From the NCBI GenBank assembly GCA_038244815.1, contig JBBRTB010000023.1, positions 10,147-74,146 on the forward strand: a stretch of DNA of 64,000 bases, written 5' to 3'. The DNA comes from DASVHS01 sp038244815. Its GTDB lineage: Bacteria > Acidobacteriota > Thermoanaerobaculia > Gp7-AA8. The notes under the pieces are model-generated. The model had not been told where the DNA came from. It saw only the letters and a program-made list of their open reading frames with translations, and ran no database searches. Below, piece after piece: positions 41,720 to 50,039 of the stretch. Position numbers and translations under genes: made by a program. Within the stretch, counting starts at the first letter, position 1. Every line of letters starts with the position of its first letter.

Positions 41720-42885
41720 ACGAAGCCGTCCTCGTGGCGGGCCTGCGCACGGCGGTCGGCAAGGCGCCGCGGGGCTCGCTGCGTACGACACGTCCGGACG
41801 ACATGGCGGCGGAGGTGATCGCCGCGTTGATGAAGCGAACGCCTGCCCTCGCCGCCGATGCCATCGACGACGTCATCATCGGATGCGCGATGCCCGAGGC
41901 GGAATCGGGAAACAATGTGGCGCGCATCGCCGCGATTCGAGCCGGCCTTCCCGACTCCGTTCCCGCCGTCACCGTCAATCGCTTCTGCTCGTCGGGATCG
42001 CAGACCATCGCCATGGCCGCGGAGCGGATCATGGCTGGCATGGCCGAGCAGATCATCGCCGGCGGTACGGAGTCGATGAGTCTCGTGCGCGGCAACGGGC
42101 GCTTTCGTCCAAATCCCGACCTCATCGAGCACCGGCCGGGCGTCTACCTGGGGATGGGACTGACTGCCGAGAACGTGGCCCGTCAATACAACGTCTCGCG
42201 CGAAGATGCGGACGCGTTTTCGTTTCGCAGCCACCAGAAAGCGCTCGCCGCGCAGAAGGCCGGGAAGTTCGCCGACGACGGCATCGTGCCGCTGGACGTC
42301 GAGATCGTCGGCGAGAGCAGCCGGCAACGCATCACCTTCGACAAGGATGAGGGGCCGCGTGCCGACACCACCGTCGAGGCGCTGGCGAAGCTGCGCCCCG
42401 TGTTTCACGCCAGAGGCGTGGTGACCGCGGGCAACTCCAGCCAGACGTCGGACGGCGCGGCTGCCGTGGTGGTGATGTCGCGCCGCCGGGCGGAGGAGTT
42501 GGGCTTGAAACCGATGGCACGCTTCATCTCGTTCGCCGTCGGCGGTGTTCCGCCGGAGATCATGGGCATGGGTCCAACAGTGGCCGTGCCGAAAGCGTTG
42601 AAGCTGGCCGGACTGAAGCTCGAGGACATCGACCTCATCGAGCTGAACGAGGCCTTCGGCGCACAGGCGCTGGCGGTGATGCGCGAGCTGAGCATGAACG
42701 AGGAGCGCGTCAACGTGAACGGCGGCGCGATCGCGCTCGGACATCCGCTCGGTGCCTCCGGCGCGAAACTCACCGTGCAGCTCCTCGGCGAGATGCGCCG
42801 CCGCCGCGTGCGCTATGGGATGGTGACGATGTGCGTCGGCGGCGGGCAGGGAGCGGCGACGATCTTCGAGAATCTGGAGCGCTGA
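41716..42885 (+). CDS. Acetyl-CoA C-acyltransferase (thiolase)
   Basis: A 389-residue thiolase that cleaves 3-ketoacyl-CoA to acetyl-CoA and a shortened acyl-CoA, the last step of beta-oxidation. It begins EAVLVAGLRTAVGKAPRGSL. The nucleophilic Cys is in VNRFCSSGSQTIAMAA, the His in IALGHPLGASGAKL, and the second Cys in VTMCVGGGQGAA near the C terminus. ATG 41716 overlaps the thioesterase stop and gives the standard length. The longer open frame to 41479 is antisense-like sequence. Confidence 0.94.
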   Translation: MNEAVLVAGLRTAVGKAPRGSLRTTRPDDMAAEVIAALMKRTPALAADAIDDVIIGCAMPEAESGNNVARIAAIRAGLPDSVPAVTVNRFCSSGSQTIAMAAERIMAGMAEQIIAGGTESMSLVRGNGRFRPNPDLIEHRPGVYLGMGLTAENVARQYNVSREDADAFSFRSHQKALAAQKAGKFADDGIVPLDVEIVGESSRQRITFDKDEGPRADTTVEALAKLRPVFHARGVVTAGNSSQTSDGAAAVVVMSRRRAEELGLKPMARFISFAVGGVPPEIMGMGPTVAVPKALKLAGLKLEDIDLIELNEAFGAQALAVMRELSMNEERVNVNGGAIALGHPLGASGAKLTVQLLGEMRRRRVRYGMVTMCVGGGQGAATIFENLER

Positions 42886-42892
42886 GGACAAG

Positions 42893-44065
42893 ATGGATTT
42901 CGAGCTGCCGCCTGAGTTGATCGAGTTGCGCGATCGCGTCGCCGCATTCGTGCGCGATGAAGTCATCCCGCACGAACAGAACTTCGATGCCGTCGTGCTC
43001 GACGACTTACGCCGGAAAGCGCGCCAGGCCGGCATCTACGGCCCGCAATTGCCGCCTGAATACGGCGGCCTCGGTCTCGGTACGTTGGCGATGTGCGTGC
43101 TGTTCGAGCAGGCCGGCCGAAGCCTCCTCGGTCCGCTGGCGCTGCACTGCGCCGCCCCCGACGAGGGAAACATGCACCTGCTGTCGATCTACGCCACGCC
43201 GGAACAGCGCGAGCAGTACCTGCGACCTCTGGTCGAGGCGAAGATCCGCTCGTGCTTCGCCATGTCGGAGCCGGCGCCGGGCGCGGGCGCCGATCCGACC
43301 ATGCTCAGGACGCAGGCCGTACGCGTCGATGGTGGCTGGGAGATCTCCGGACGCAAATGGTTCGCCACCGGCGCCGAGGGTTCGACGTTCGCCATCGCCA
43401 TGGCCATCACCGATCCATCAGTACCCGCGCACCGCGGCGTGACGATGTTCCTCGTGCCGACGGATGCGAAGGGCTTTCACATCGTTCGCTCGGTGCCGAC
43501 CATGGGCGGTCACGGAACGTTCGGCGGACACGGCGAGATCGACTTCGATCACGTGCAGGTGCCCGACACCGCGGTGTTCGGCAAGGTGGGCGACGGCTTC
43601 AAGATGGCCCAGGTGCGCCTCACGCCGGCGCGACTGACGCATTGCATGCGCTGGCTCGGCGTGGCGCAGCGGTCGCTCGAGATCGCCATCGATCGGGCCC
43701 GGGAGCGCCAGGCGTTCGGCAAGAAGCTCGCCGAGCACGAAGCGGTGCAGTGGATGCTCGCCGACTCGGAGATCGAGATTCACGCCTCGCGCATGATGGT
43801 CATGCACGCGGCGTGGAAACACGAGCGCGGCGAGGACATCCGTCACCAGTCGTCGATCTGCAAAGTCTTCGTGGCCGAGGCCATCAACCGAGTCATCGAT
43901 CGCGCCGTGCAGATCTGCGGCGCGCTCGGAGTATCCACCGATACGCCGCTGGAGCACTTCTTCCGCGAAGCGCGCGCGTTCCGCATCTACGACGGCCCTT
44001 CCGAGGTGCACAGGATGGTCATCGCGCGGAATCTGTTGCGGCCGAGGAAGACTGACTCCCAGTGA
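42893..44065 (+). CDS. Acyl-CoA dehydrogenase (FadE-like)
   Basis: A 390-residue flavoprotein for the first oxidation of acyl-CoA to trans-2-enoyl-CoA. It shows the mid-domain CFAMSEPAPGAGADPTMLRT, then GRKWFATGAEGS, the helix MAQVRLTPARLTHCMRWLG, RARERQAFGKKLAEHEAVQW, and the end GPSEVHRMVIARNLLRP. The organisation resembles the ACAD10/11-like and FadE11-type enzymes that travel with an APH-like kinase gene, as here. It begins 8 bases after the thiolase stop. Its C terminus differs from the dehydrogenase fragment at 33265. Confidence 0.93.
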   Translation: MDFELPPELIELRDRVAAFVRDEVIPHEQNFDAVVLDDLRRKARQAGIYGPQLPPEYGGLGLGTLAMCVLFEQAGRSLLGPLALHCAAPDEGNMHLLSIYATPEQREQYLRPLVEAKIRSCFAMSEPAPGAGADPTMLRTQAVRVDGGWEISGRKWFATGAEGSTFAIAMAITDPSVPAHRGVTMFLVPTDAKGFHIVRSVPTMGGHGTFGGHGEIDFDHVQVPDTAVFGKVGDGFKMAQVRLTPARLTHCMRWLGVAQRSLEIAIDRARERQAFGKKLAEHEAVQWMLADSEIEIHASRMMVMHAAWKHERGEDIRHQSSICKVFVAEAINRVIDRAVQICGALGVSTDTPLEHFFREARAFRIYDGPSEVHRMVIARNLLRPRKTDSQ

Positions 44066-44075
44066 GGCCGTAGCG

Positions 44076-45134
44076 ATGAGCGCCGACACTCGACCGGTCC
44101 GCGCCAGCGAGCAGCTCGATTGGCTGCGGATCGAAAAGTACCTTCGGGACGCATTGCCACAGCAACCGCAGGGGCCGATGCACGTGGAGCAGTTTCCCGG
44201 CGGTCACTCCAATCTGACCTATCTGCTGCGCTTCGGCGACCTCGAGCTCGTTTTGCGCCGGCCGCCCTTCGGTCCGGTGCCGGCGCGCGCGCACGATATG
44301 GCTCGCGAACATCGCCTGCTCTCCGCCGTGCATCCCGTGTTTTCGCTCGCACCGCGCCCCTGGCTGCTTTGCGAAGACGCGGAAGTGGCCGGGTTTACGT
44401 TCTATGTCATGGAGCGGCGGCGAGGCCTGGTGATCCGCTTCGAAGAGCCGGAGGAAGTGCGCGATCGGATCGAGGTGCGTCGCGGGATCAGCGAGGCCAT
44501 GGTCGGCACACTGGCATCGCTCCACGCCATCGACATCACGGCGCACGGTCTGGACGCGCTTGGCAAACCATCTGGCTTCGTGGCTCGCCAGATCCGCGGC
44601 TGGACGGAGCGATGGCATGGGGCGAAGACGAGCGAGGTGCCGGAGATGGAGCAGTTGGCGGCGTGGCTGGAGCAACGCATCCCTGCCGATCCCCCGCGCC
44701 CGGCGCTGGTCCATGGCGACTACAAGCTCGACAACGTGATGCTGGCCGCGAACGATCCGAGCCGGCTCGTGGCGGTGCTCGACTGGGAGATGAGCGCCGT
44801 GGGCGATCCGCTCATCGATCTGGGCATCCTGCTTTGTTACTGGGTGCACATCGCGGGCGAGTCGCGCGGGGACGCCATCTCCACGGTGACCACGCGGCCA
44901 GGATGGTTCGGGCGCGACGAGATCCTCGATCTCTACGCCGCGCGCACGAACCGTTCGCTCGATGGGATCGCCCTGTACGAGGTGTTCGCCTTGTTCAAGC
45001 TGGCCGTGGTGATCCAGCAGATTTATGCGCGCTTCGCGCGAGGACAGACCGACGACCCGCGCTTTGCGGGGATGGACGAGCGCGTGACGATGCTGGCGCG
45101 AATAGCGGCATCGATGGCCGGGGGAATTGGATGA
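44076..45134 (+). CDS. APH-like phosphotransferase (ACAD10/11 N-domain type)
   Basis: A 352-residue kinase-fold protein: an N-terminal lobe with VEQFPGGHSNLTYLLRFGD, the catalytic loop ALVHGDYKLDNVMLAAND, and the metal-binding VLDWEMSAVGDPLIDLGILL. In the related ACAD10/11 enzymes this domain phosphorylates 4-hydroxyacyl-CoAs before the dehydrogenase eliminates the phosphate. Placement 11 bases after an acyl-CoA dehydrogenase gene supports the same pairing, allowing use of hydroxylated acyl chains; the specific substrate is inferred. It is the last gene of the operon and is followed by a GTCATTCCGAG hairpin. Confidence 0.88.
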   Translation: MSADTRPVRASEQLDWLRIEKYLRDALPQQPQGPMHVEQFPGGHSNLTYLLRFGDLELVLRRPPFGPVPARAHDMAREHRLLSAVHPVFSLAPRPWLLCEDAEVAGFTFYVMERRRGLVIRFEEPEEVRDRIEVRRGISEAMVGTLASLHAIDITAHGLDALGKPSGFVARQIRGWTERWHGAKTSEVPEMEQLAAWLEQRIPADPPRPALVHGDYKLDNVMLAANDPSRLVAVLDWEMSAVGDPLIDLGILLCYWVHIAGESRGDAISTVTTRPGWFGRDEILDLYAARTNRSLDGIALYEVFALFKLAVVIQQIYARFARGQTDDPRFAGMDERVTMLARIAASMAGGIG

Positions 45135-45140
45135 GCGACC

Positions 45141-45230
45141 GTCATTCCGAGCGCCGGAGAGCGCGAGGAATCTGGGTGGCGGTTCGCGCCCCCGCCCAGA
45201 TTCCTCGCCGTCTCCGCGGCTCGGAATGAC
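45141..45230. repeat. GTCATTCCGAG inverted-repeat element, copy 1
   Basis: A 90-base near-perfect inverted repeat. It starts GTCATTCCGAGCG, contains GAGGAATCTGGG and its complement CCCAGATTCCTC around the centre, and ends GCTCGGAATGAC. It lies just after the phosphotransferase gene and may act as its terminator. Two more copies are at 59912 and 60026. Confidence 0.85.
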
Positions 45231-45276
45231 TTCAGGAATCTGGGAGGGGCGTCGCTTTCGCTCTGGTCGTTCGGTC

Positions 45277-45465
45277 TCATTCGTCGCTCGTGCGCACCGA
45301 CGCGTTCCAGTCGCCGTCGCGGTCGCGCGTCAGCTCCACCTGCCAGGGCTGGCAGCACACCGGACAGTCCTGGACGAACTCCTGGCGGCTCCAGCCCTCA
45401 TCCTCGAAGTCGAGGTCGCTCATCTCCCCGCAGTAGGGGCAGCTCACCGGCAGCGACTCGGTCAT
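45277..45465 (-). CDS. CPXCG-motif cysteine-rich small protein
   Basis: A 62-residue protein with two CPxC knuckles (SCPYCGEMSDLDF and DCPVCCQPWQVEL), the layout of the CPXCG-motif family, probably a zinc ribbon. The function is unknown. It starts at ATG 45465, four bases after the stop of the upstream lipoprotein gene on the same strand, and is likely co-transcribed with it. Confidence 0.82.
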   Translation of the reverse strand: MTESLPVSCPYCGEMSDLDFEDEGWSRQEFVQDCPVCCQPWQVELTRDRDGDWNASVRTSDE

Positions 45466-45469
45466 CGGC

Positions 45470-45928
45470 CTACTCGCGCACCGGTCCTTCGAACGAGTAG
45501 AAGTAGGAGTCGCCGTTCGAGAGCTCGATCATGCAGCGCAACGTGATGGCGTGAGACTCGTCGTTGCGCCAGCTGCGGACCAGGCGTCCTGTGACGCGCA
45601 CGGGAAACAGGTGGTCCTTCCCCGGATCGATCATCTCGTTGAACTTTTGTGACGCAGGCTGCACCTGAAACGCCCCACTGCCCTCGGGCCGGATGGAGAT
45701 GCGGATGACGGTGAGCGGGCCGTCGGAGTCATTGCTGACCTCCACCTGAACCTGAAAGTCGCGTGAGCCTTCGCGATCGGTCAGGGAAGGACTCTCGACC
45801 CCGGCGATATCGACGACGATCGGTTGTCCGGGGCCGCCTTCGATGGCCTGTGACACCAGACCGGAGGACGAAGAGCAGGCTGTAACAAATGCAACGGCGA
45901 GCGCGGCCAGGGTTGCTGTGTATCGCAC
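45470..45928 (-). CDS. Predicted lipoprotein of unknown function
   Basis: A 152-residue protein from GTG 45928 with a lipoprotein signal: a short basic start, hydrophobic LAALAVAFVT and a lipobox Cys at residue 18 (VTAC followed by Ser residues). The mature part is beta-rich (DFQVQVEVSNDSDGPLTVIR) and resembles an Ig-like or FixG-like fold. I cannot name a family. The frame is open to 45976, but a start there would bury the signal peptide behind 16 extra residues. The CPXCG gene follows immediately. Confidence 0.7.
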   Translation of the reverse strand: MRYTATLAALAVAFVTACSSSSGLVSQAIEGGPGQPIVVDIAGVESPSLTDREGSRDFQVQVEVSNDSDGPLTVIRISIRPEGSGAFQVQPASQKFNEMIDPGKDHLFPVRVTGRLVRSWRNDESHAITLRCMIELSNGDSYFYSFEGPVRE

Positions 45929-46011
45929 GTGAACATTGTCACCCGCATTCCAAGAAAAGTTCACACTCCGATGCAAACTGTTGGCGATTCTCAGCGTACA
46001 AATAGTGAATC

Positions 46012-46254
46012 GTGAACTGCGCGGAGTGTGGGCACCCGGCTGCTGTCCTCCATGGTGATGTGCCGCTTTGCGGAACGTGCTTCTACAAGCACTCGGTCGT
46101 TCGGGCCGACCCTGCCGACGGGGACGACCACCCGCACAGCGACGCGATGTGGCGTCGTCTCGCCGATGCCATCGCTTCGCTGGAAACGATCGCTGCCCGC
46201 ATCGCGTCCGACATGAACGAGCTGGTCAGGAGCCGCGACAGCAAGGAGAAGTGA
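46012..46254 (+). CDS. Small zinc-ribbon-like hypothetical protein
   Basis: An 80-residue frame from GTG 46012 beginning MNCAECGHPAAVLHGDVPLC, followed by GTCFYKHS. The CxxC...CxxC spacing suggests a bound zinc. The C-terminal half is one long amphipathic helix (LADAIASLETIAARIASDMN). It is divergent from the lipoprotein gene and ends 4 bases from the convergent YbaK gene. The family is not recognised. Confidence 0.6.
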   Translation: MNCAECGHPAAVLHGDVPLCGTCFYKHSVVRADPADGDDHPHSDAMWRRLADAIASLETIAARIASDMNELVRSRDSKEK

Positions 46255-46258
46255 GACT

Positions 46259-46756
46259 CTAGCGGGGGACGGCGATCTCCGCGACCCGTACGACTGGCAG
46301 CTTCTCGAGCTCGCCCGGTGCGAGGCGGACCTTGCTCGTACGATTGCCCCCGCCGATGATGATGGAGTCGCGCTCCAGGACCCGGCTGTCCACGAGCACG
46401 GGGATGTTCGCCGGCAATCCGACCAGCGAGACGCCCCCGATCGACTGGCCGGAGACCTCCGCGGCTTCCGCCGGCGACGCGAACGACAGCCGCTTTGTCC
46501 CCACTTCGGCCGCCAGGCGGTGATTCACGTCGATCTTCGTGTCGGCCCTCACAAGACAGGCGACGTACTGACGCGGGGTCACTTTCAGCGCCACGAGGAT
46601 GGCGTTGCACGCGTCTGCGACGGGCACTCCGTAGTGCGCACAGAACTCGGCGGTGTCGGCCCATTCCTCGCGACAGGGGATGGCCTCGTAGCGGATCGAA
46701 GCGTCGTCGAGGGCGGTCCGGACGGAGTGGTGGAGGATCGAAGGTTCGTTCGACAT
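46259..46756 (-). CDS. YbaK/EbsC-family aminoacyl-tRNA deacylase
   Basis: A 165-residue protein of the YbaK/ProX fold, which removes wrongly attached amino acids from tRNA (typically Cys or Ala on tRNA-Pro). It shows the central helix VPVADACNAILVALKVTPRQ, the YVACLVRADTKIDVNHRLAA block with the conserved Lys, the SFASPAEAAEVSGQSIGGVS loop, and IPVLVDSRVLERDSIIIGGG. ATG 46756 is preferred over the GTG three codons upstream. The exact tRNA specificity is not readable. Confidence 0.85.
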   Translation of the reverse strand: MSNEPSILHHSVRTALDDASIRYEAIPCREEWADTAEFCAHYGVPVADACNAILVALKVTPRQYVACLVRADTKIDVNHRLAAEVGTKRLSFASPAEAAEVSGQSIGGVSLVGLPANIPVLVDSRVLERDSIIIGGGNRTSKVRLAPGELEKLPVVRVAEIAVPR

Positions 46757-46795
46757 ACGTTGCACATTTTAGTGGGCGGGCAATCCGCGCTCGTA

Positions 46796-47773
46796 TCAGC
46801 GGTTCACGAGCGCCATGTTCGGGTAGCGGTCTCCCGATGCCGCTCCTTTTGGGGCGATCTCGTCGATGCGCGCGAGCTCGTCGGCCGTGAACTCCACGTT
46901 CACTGCCTCGGCGTTCTCCTCGAGATGGGCGATGGACTTGCTTCCCGGAATCGGCACGATGTCGTCGCCGCGGTGAAGCAGCCAGGCGATGGCGAGCTGT
47001 GCCGGCGTCACGCGCTTCTGCTTCGCCACGCGCTCGATCTCTTTGACCAGCTCCAGGTTTTTCGCGAAGTTCTCTCCCTGGAATCGCGGTGAATTACGGC
47101 GGTAGTCCCCGGCTTCGAAATCGTCGACGGTCCTGTAGCGTCCCGAGAGAAAGCCGCGCCCGATGGGGCTGTAGGCGACGAATCCGATGCCCAGCTCACG
47201 CACCGTGGGCAGGATCTCGTCCTCGCAATCGCGGCTCCAGAGCGAATACTCCGTCTGCAGCGCGGTGATGGGATGGACCTCATGGGCGCGGCGGATCGTC
47301 GATGAAGCCGCCTCGGACATTCCCAGGAAGCGCACCTTGCCGGAACGCACGAGGTCGGACATCGCGCCGATCGTCTCTTCGATCGGTACGGACGTATCCA
47401 CACGGTGCTGGTAATAGAGGTCGATCCTCTCCACGCCGAGGCGCTTGAGCGATCCGTCGCAGGCCGCGCGCACGTACTCGGGGCGTCCGTTCACGCCTTT
47501 GAAGCTGCCATCCTCACCCCGCTGATTGCCGAATTTTGTGGCCAGCACGACGGAATCGCGCCGTCCGCGAATGGCGCGGCCCACGAGCATTTCGTTCGTG
47601 AACGGTCCGTACATGTCGGCGGTATCGAGAAAGTTGACGCCGAGGTCGAGAGCGCGATGGATCGTCTTGATGGATTGTTCGTCGTTGCGCTGGCCGTAAA
47701 ACTCGGACATTCCCATGCATCCGAGGCCGATTGCAGAGACTTCGAGGGCTTTGCCCAGAGTGCGTGTGCGCAT
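46796..47773 (-). CDS. Aldo/keto reductase
   Basis: A 325-residue (beta/alpha)8 NADPH-dependent reductase of the AKR13/YajO-like group. It begins RTRTLGKALEVSAIGLGCMG. Catalytic residues fall in VNFLDTADMYGPFTNEMLVG (Asp, Tyr), SVVLATKFGN (Lys) and RIDLYYQHRVD (His). The cofactor-binding end has IVPIPGSKSIAHLEENAEAV. It probably reduces aldehydes or ketones. ATG 47773 gives the usual family start; an in-frame ATG at 47785 is close behind and the rest of the upstream frame is non-coding. It is divergent from the EAL regulator. Confidence 0.92.
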   Translation of the reverse strand: MRTRTLGKALEVSAIGLGCMGMSEFYGQRNDEQSIKTIHRALDLGVNFLDTADMYGPFTNEMLVGRAIRGRRDSVVLATKFGNQRGEDGSFKGVNGRPEYVRAACDGSLKRLGVERIDLYYQHRVDTSVPIEETIGAMSDLVRSGKVRFLGMSEAASSTIRRAHEVHPITALQTEYSLWSRDCEDEILPTVRELGIGFVAYSPIGRGFLSGRYRTVDDFEAGDYRRNSPRFQGENFAKNLELVKEIERVAKQKRVTPAQLAIAWLLHRGDDIVPIPGSKSIAHLEENAEAVNVEFTADELARIDEIAPKGAASGDRYPNMALVNR

Positions 47774-47821
47774 AAGAGCGCTCATGTAATCACAAATCGA
47801 AGCATATAGAATGAGCGCGCT

Positions 47822-48985
47822 GTGGCAGAAGAAAATGTCGCCGGTCATCACCAGATCGTTCTCATTCTCGATGATGACGTCATGATCACTGAGGGACTGG
47901 CGGCGGGACTGGCTCGTAGCGGGCGGACGTTGATCACCTGCAATGATCTCGAAAGCGGCGAGATCATTGTGGAGTGGCTCAAGCCGTCGCACGTCGTCAG
48001 TGACGTTCGTCTCACCGGCGCGTTCGGCTATGAGGGACTGGACTTCATCAACTTCGTGAAGCGCCATTCCTCCGACACGCGAATCATCCTGATGACCGGC
48101 GACGCGCCCGACTCACTGCAGCTCGAGGCCTCGGAGCGCGGTGCGGTCGGTTTCCTGCGGAAGCCTTTCGAAGTTGCCGAGCTCGACTCCATTCTCAATC
48201 TCATGGCACCGCTCCGTACCGGAAGTCCGGAGTGGCCGGCCGTCATCCGCGTTCCTCTGCTCGAGGACATTCTCAAGCTTCGCTCCATGTTCAGCGTTTT
48301 TCAGCCGATCGTGCGCCTCACCACCGGCGACCGCGTCGGCTTCGAGGCCCTGACCCGTCTGGATACCGATTCACTGCTGCGCAATCCGGAAACGCTGTTC
48401 CTGTATGCCGTCCGCAAGCATCGCGTGGCCGATCTGGAAATGCTCTGCATCACCACGGCTTTGCACGACGGCGCGGAGCTGGCACGCTCGGTCCCGCTTT
48501 TTCTCAATGTGCATCCGGCCGTCTTCTCCAGTGGATCGCGGCTGCGCGAGGTCATCGGGAAAGAGGCCGAGCGCAACGGGATCGAGCTCTCGCACATCGT
48601 CCTCGAAATCACCGAGCAGGGATCGCTGTCTCATGATCGCAAGGTGATCGACTCGATCCAGCTGCTCAAGGGAACCGGCGTGCGATTCGCGTTCGATGAT
48701 GTGGGTGTGGCCTATTCGCACCTGCCATTCATCGACGCTGTCCGGCCGTCATTTCTGAAGATCAGCCAGTCGTTCGGCACCGGCTTTGAGACCGACCCAA
48801 CACGCACGAAGATCGTCCGCAACCTCATCGCGCTGTCCGCCGACTTCGATTGCGAGGTGATTCTCGAAGGGATCGAGAGCCGTGCCACCGCAGAGGCGGC
48901 CACGGAGCTCGGCATCAAGTATGGTCAGGGGTTCTACTTCGCCGAGCCCGGCCGCGCCACGGTCTTCACGACACCGTCCGCGTGA
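47822..48985 (+). CDS. Response regulator with EAL (c-di-GMP phosphodiesterase) output domain
   Basis: A 387-residue two-domain protein. The receiver (about 10-130) has the acidic pocket LILDDD, the phospho-acceptor Asp61 in HVVSDVRL, Thr in ILMTGD and Lys in FLRKPF. The EAL domain (about 150-380) has FEALTRL with Glu at about 175, the Asn of NVHPAVF, ITEQ for the ExxE site, FDDVGVAYSHL where the usual DDFGTGYS is altered but keeps both Asp, then FLKISQSF, EGIES and GQGFYFA. The metal ligands are therefore present and activity is likely. The start is GTG 47822. No cognate kinase is adjacent. Confidence 0.9.
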   Translation: MAEENVAGHHQIVLILDDDVMITEGLAAGLARSGRTLITCNDLESGEIIVEWLKPSHVVSDVRLTGAFGYEGLDFINFVKRHSSDTRIILMTGDAPDSLQLEASERGAVGFLRKPFEVAELDSILNLMAPLRTGSPEWPAVIRVPLLEDILKLRSMFSVFQPIVRLTTGDRVGFEALTRLDTDSLLRNPETLFLYAVRKHRVADLEMLCITTALHDGAELARSVPLFLNVHPAVFSSGSRLREVIGKEAERNGIELSHIVLEITEQGSLSHDRKVIDSIQLLKGTGVRFAFDDVGVAYSHLPFIDAVRPSFLKISQSFGTGFETDPTRTKIVRNLIALSADFDCEVILEGIESRATAEAATELGIKYGQGFYFAEPGRATVFTTPSA

Positions 48986-48989
48986 GACG

Positions 48990-50039
48990 TCAGTGCCCGG
49001 CGTACCAGTCGTAGCCCTGTTCGGCCCAGAAGTCGGCGGGGCGAACGTTGGTGTAGCGGATCACGCCGATGCGCTTGATGTTCTTGATCCCGTACTTCAC
49101 CGGAATGGCCAGACGCAGCGGTGCCCCGTGCGGCATCGACAGCAGCTCGTCGTTCAGCGCGTATGCCAGCAGCGTCTGCGGATGCATGGCGCTCTGCATG
49201 TCCAGGCCAACGTAGTAGCCGCGGTCTGGTGTCTCCATGGCGATGTAATTCACGCGCTCCGGCGGCGGGAACCTGGCCATGAGGTCGGCCAGCCGCACTC
49301 CCGTCCACTTCACGATCATCGACCACCCCTCGATGCAACGGAACTCGGTGATCTGGTCGTGACGCGGTAACGCTTTGATGTCATCGAGCGACAACGTCAC
49401 CGGCCCCTCAGCGCCTTCGACGAGCAACCGCCACGCCGCGGGATCGAAACGCGGATCGAGCCCGAGGTTGCCGTTGAGGCGTGCCGGACGCTTGATGCGC
49501 GAAGGCGGAAACGTCGGAGTCAGCCTGGCCGTGCCGAAGTACGACTCCGCCACCGACTCATTGAGCTGCAACACGCGCCGCAGCGGCCATTGCAGTCCGT
49601 CGATGCGCTGGCGCGTCGTCAGCCATTTCCATGTGCCATATCCCGCCGCCGCGGCCACCCCCGCCGTAAGGAATCCGCGCCGGGAGAGCCGCTTGAGCTC
49701 GCGCTCGACTTCACCTGAGGCCTCGGGCCTCGGGCCTCGGGCCTCGGATCGCTCGGATGTTTCGGCTGCAAGTTCTTCGCTGGCCGGATCAGTCAGTGGA
49801 GCCGAGTCGGATGCTGGCGCTGGAGCGGTGTCGGTCTTCTCCGAGGCCTCGGGCCTCGGGCCTCGGGCCTCGGATGGCTCCGATGTTTCCGCTGCGAGTT
49901 CTTGGCTGGCCGGATCGCTCACTGGAATCGCGTCGGCTCCTGGCGCTGGAGCGGTGTCGGTCTTCTCCGAGGCCTGGTCCCCCTCAACTGAGGCCCGAGG
50001 CCCGAGGCCCGAGGCCTGGTCCACAGGATCGTCACTCAT
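48990..50039 (-). CDS. YedY-like molybdopterin-dependent oxidoreductase with repeat-expanded N terminus
   Basis: A 349-residue sulfite-oxidase-fold protein that carries a molybdopterin cofactor and likely reduces oxidised substrates in the periplasm. The core shows TEFRCIEGWSMIVKWTGVRL with the Mo-ligand Cys, YYVGLDMQSAMHPQTLLAYA, LPHGAPLRLAIPVKYGIKNI-type sequence and the ending WAEQGYDWYAGH. A Tat-like motif SRRGFLTAG lies at about 119-127, far from the start. Residues 24-106 before it are two tandem 42-residue repeats (EASEKTDTAPAP... to EARGPRP). ATG 50039 overlaps the stop of the cytochrome b gene (ATGAGTGA), so the two subunits are coupled. No alternative start exists close to the Tat motif. 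Confidence 0.87.
   Translation of the reverse strand: MSDDPVDQASGLGPRASVEGDQASEKTDTAPAPGADAIPVSDPASQELAAETSEPSEARGPRPEASEKTDTAPAPASDSAPLTDPASEELAAETSERSEARGPRPEASGEVERELKRLSRRGFLTAGVAAAAGYGTWKWLTTRQRIDGLQWPLRRVLQLNESVAESYFGTARLTPTFPPSRIKRPARLNGNLGLDPRFDPAAWRLLVEGAEGPVTLSLDDIKALPRHDQITEFRCIEGWSMIVKWTGVRLADLMARFPPPERVNYIAMETPDRGYYVGLDMQSAMHPQTLLAYALNDELLSMPHGAPLRLAIPVKYGIKNIKRIGVIRYTNVRPADFWAEQGYDWYAGH
49717..50018. repeat. GGGCCTC heptamer arrays inside the oxidoreductase gene
   Basis: Three short arrays of period 7. CCTCGGG units run at 49717-49747 and 49843-49873, spaced 126 bases apart within a tandem-duplicated segment. The inverse CCCGAGG units run at about 49990-50015. All are read in frame as Gly/Pro/Arg-rich linker. 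The third array is in opposite orientation and could pair with either of the others. Confidence 0.85.

Noticed and set aside
45131..45280. Possible small ORFs in the GTCATTCCGAG repeat
   Set aside because: Frames read from the palindrome (for example RNLGGG-type peptides) are typical translations of this repeat and are not genes.
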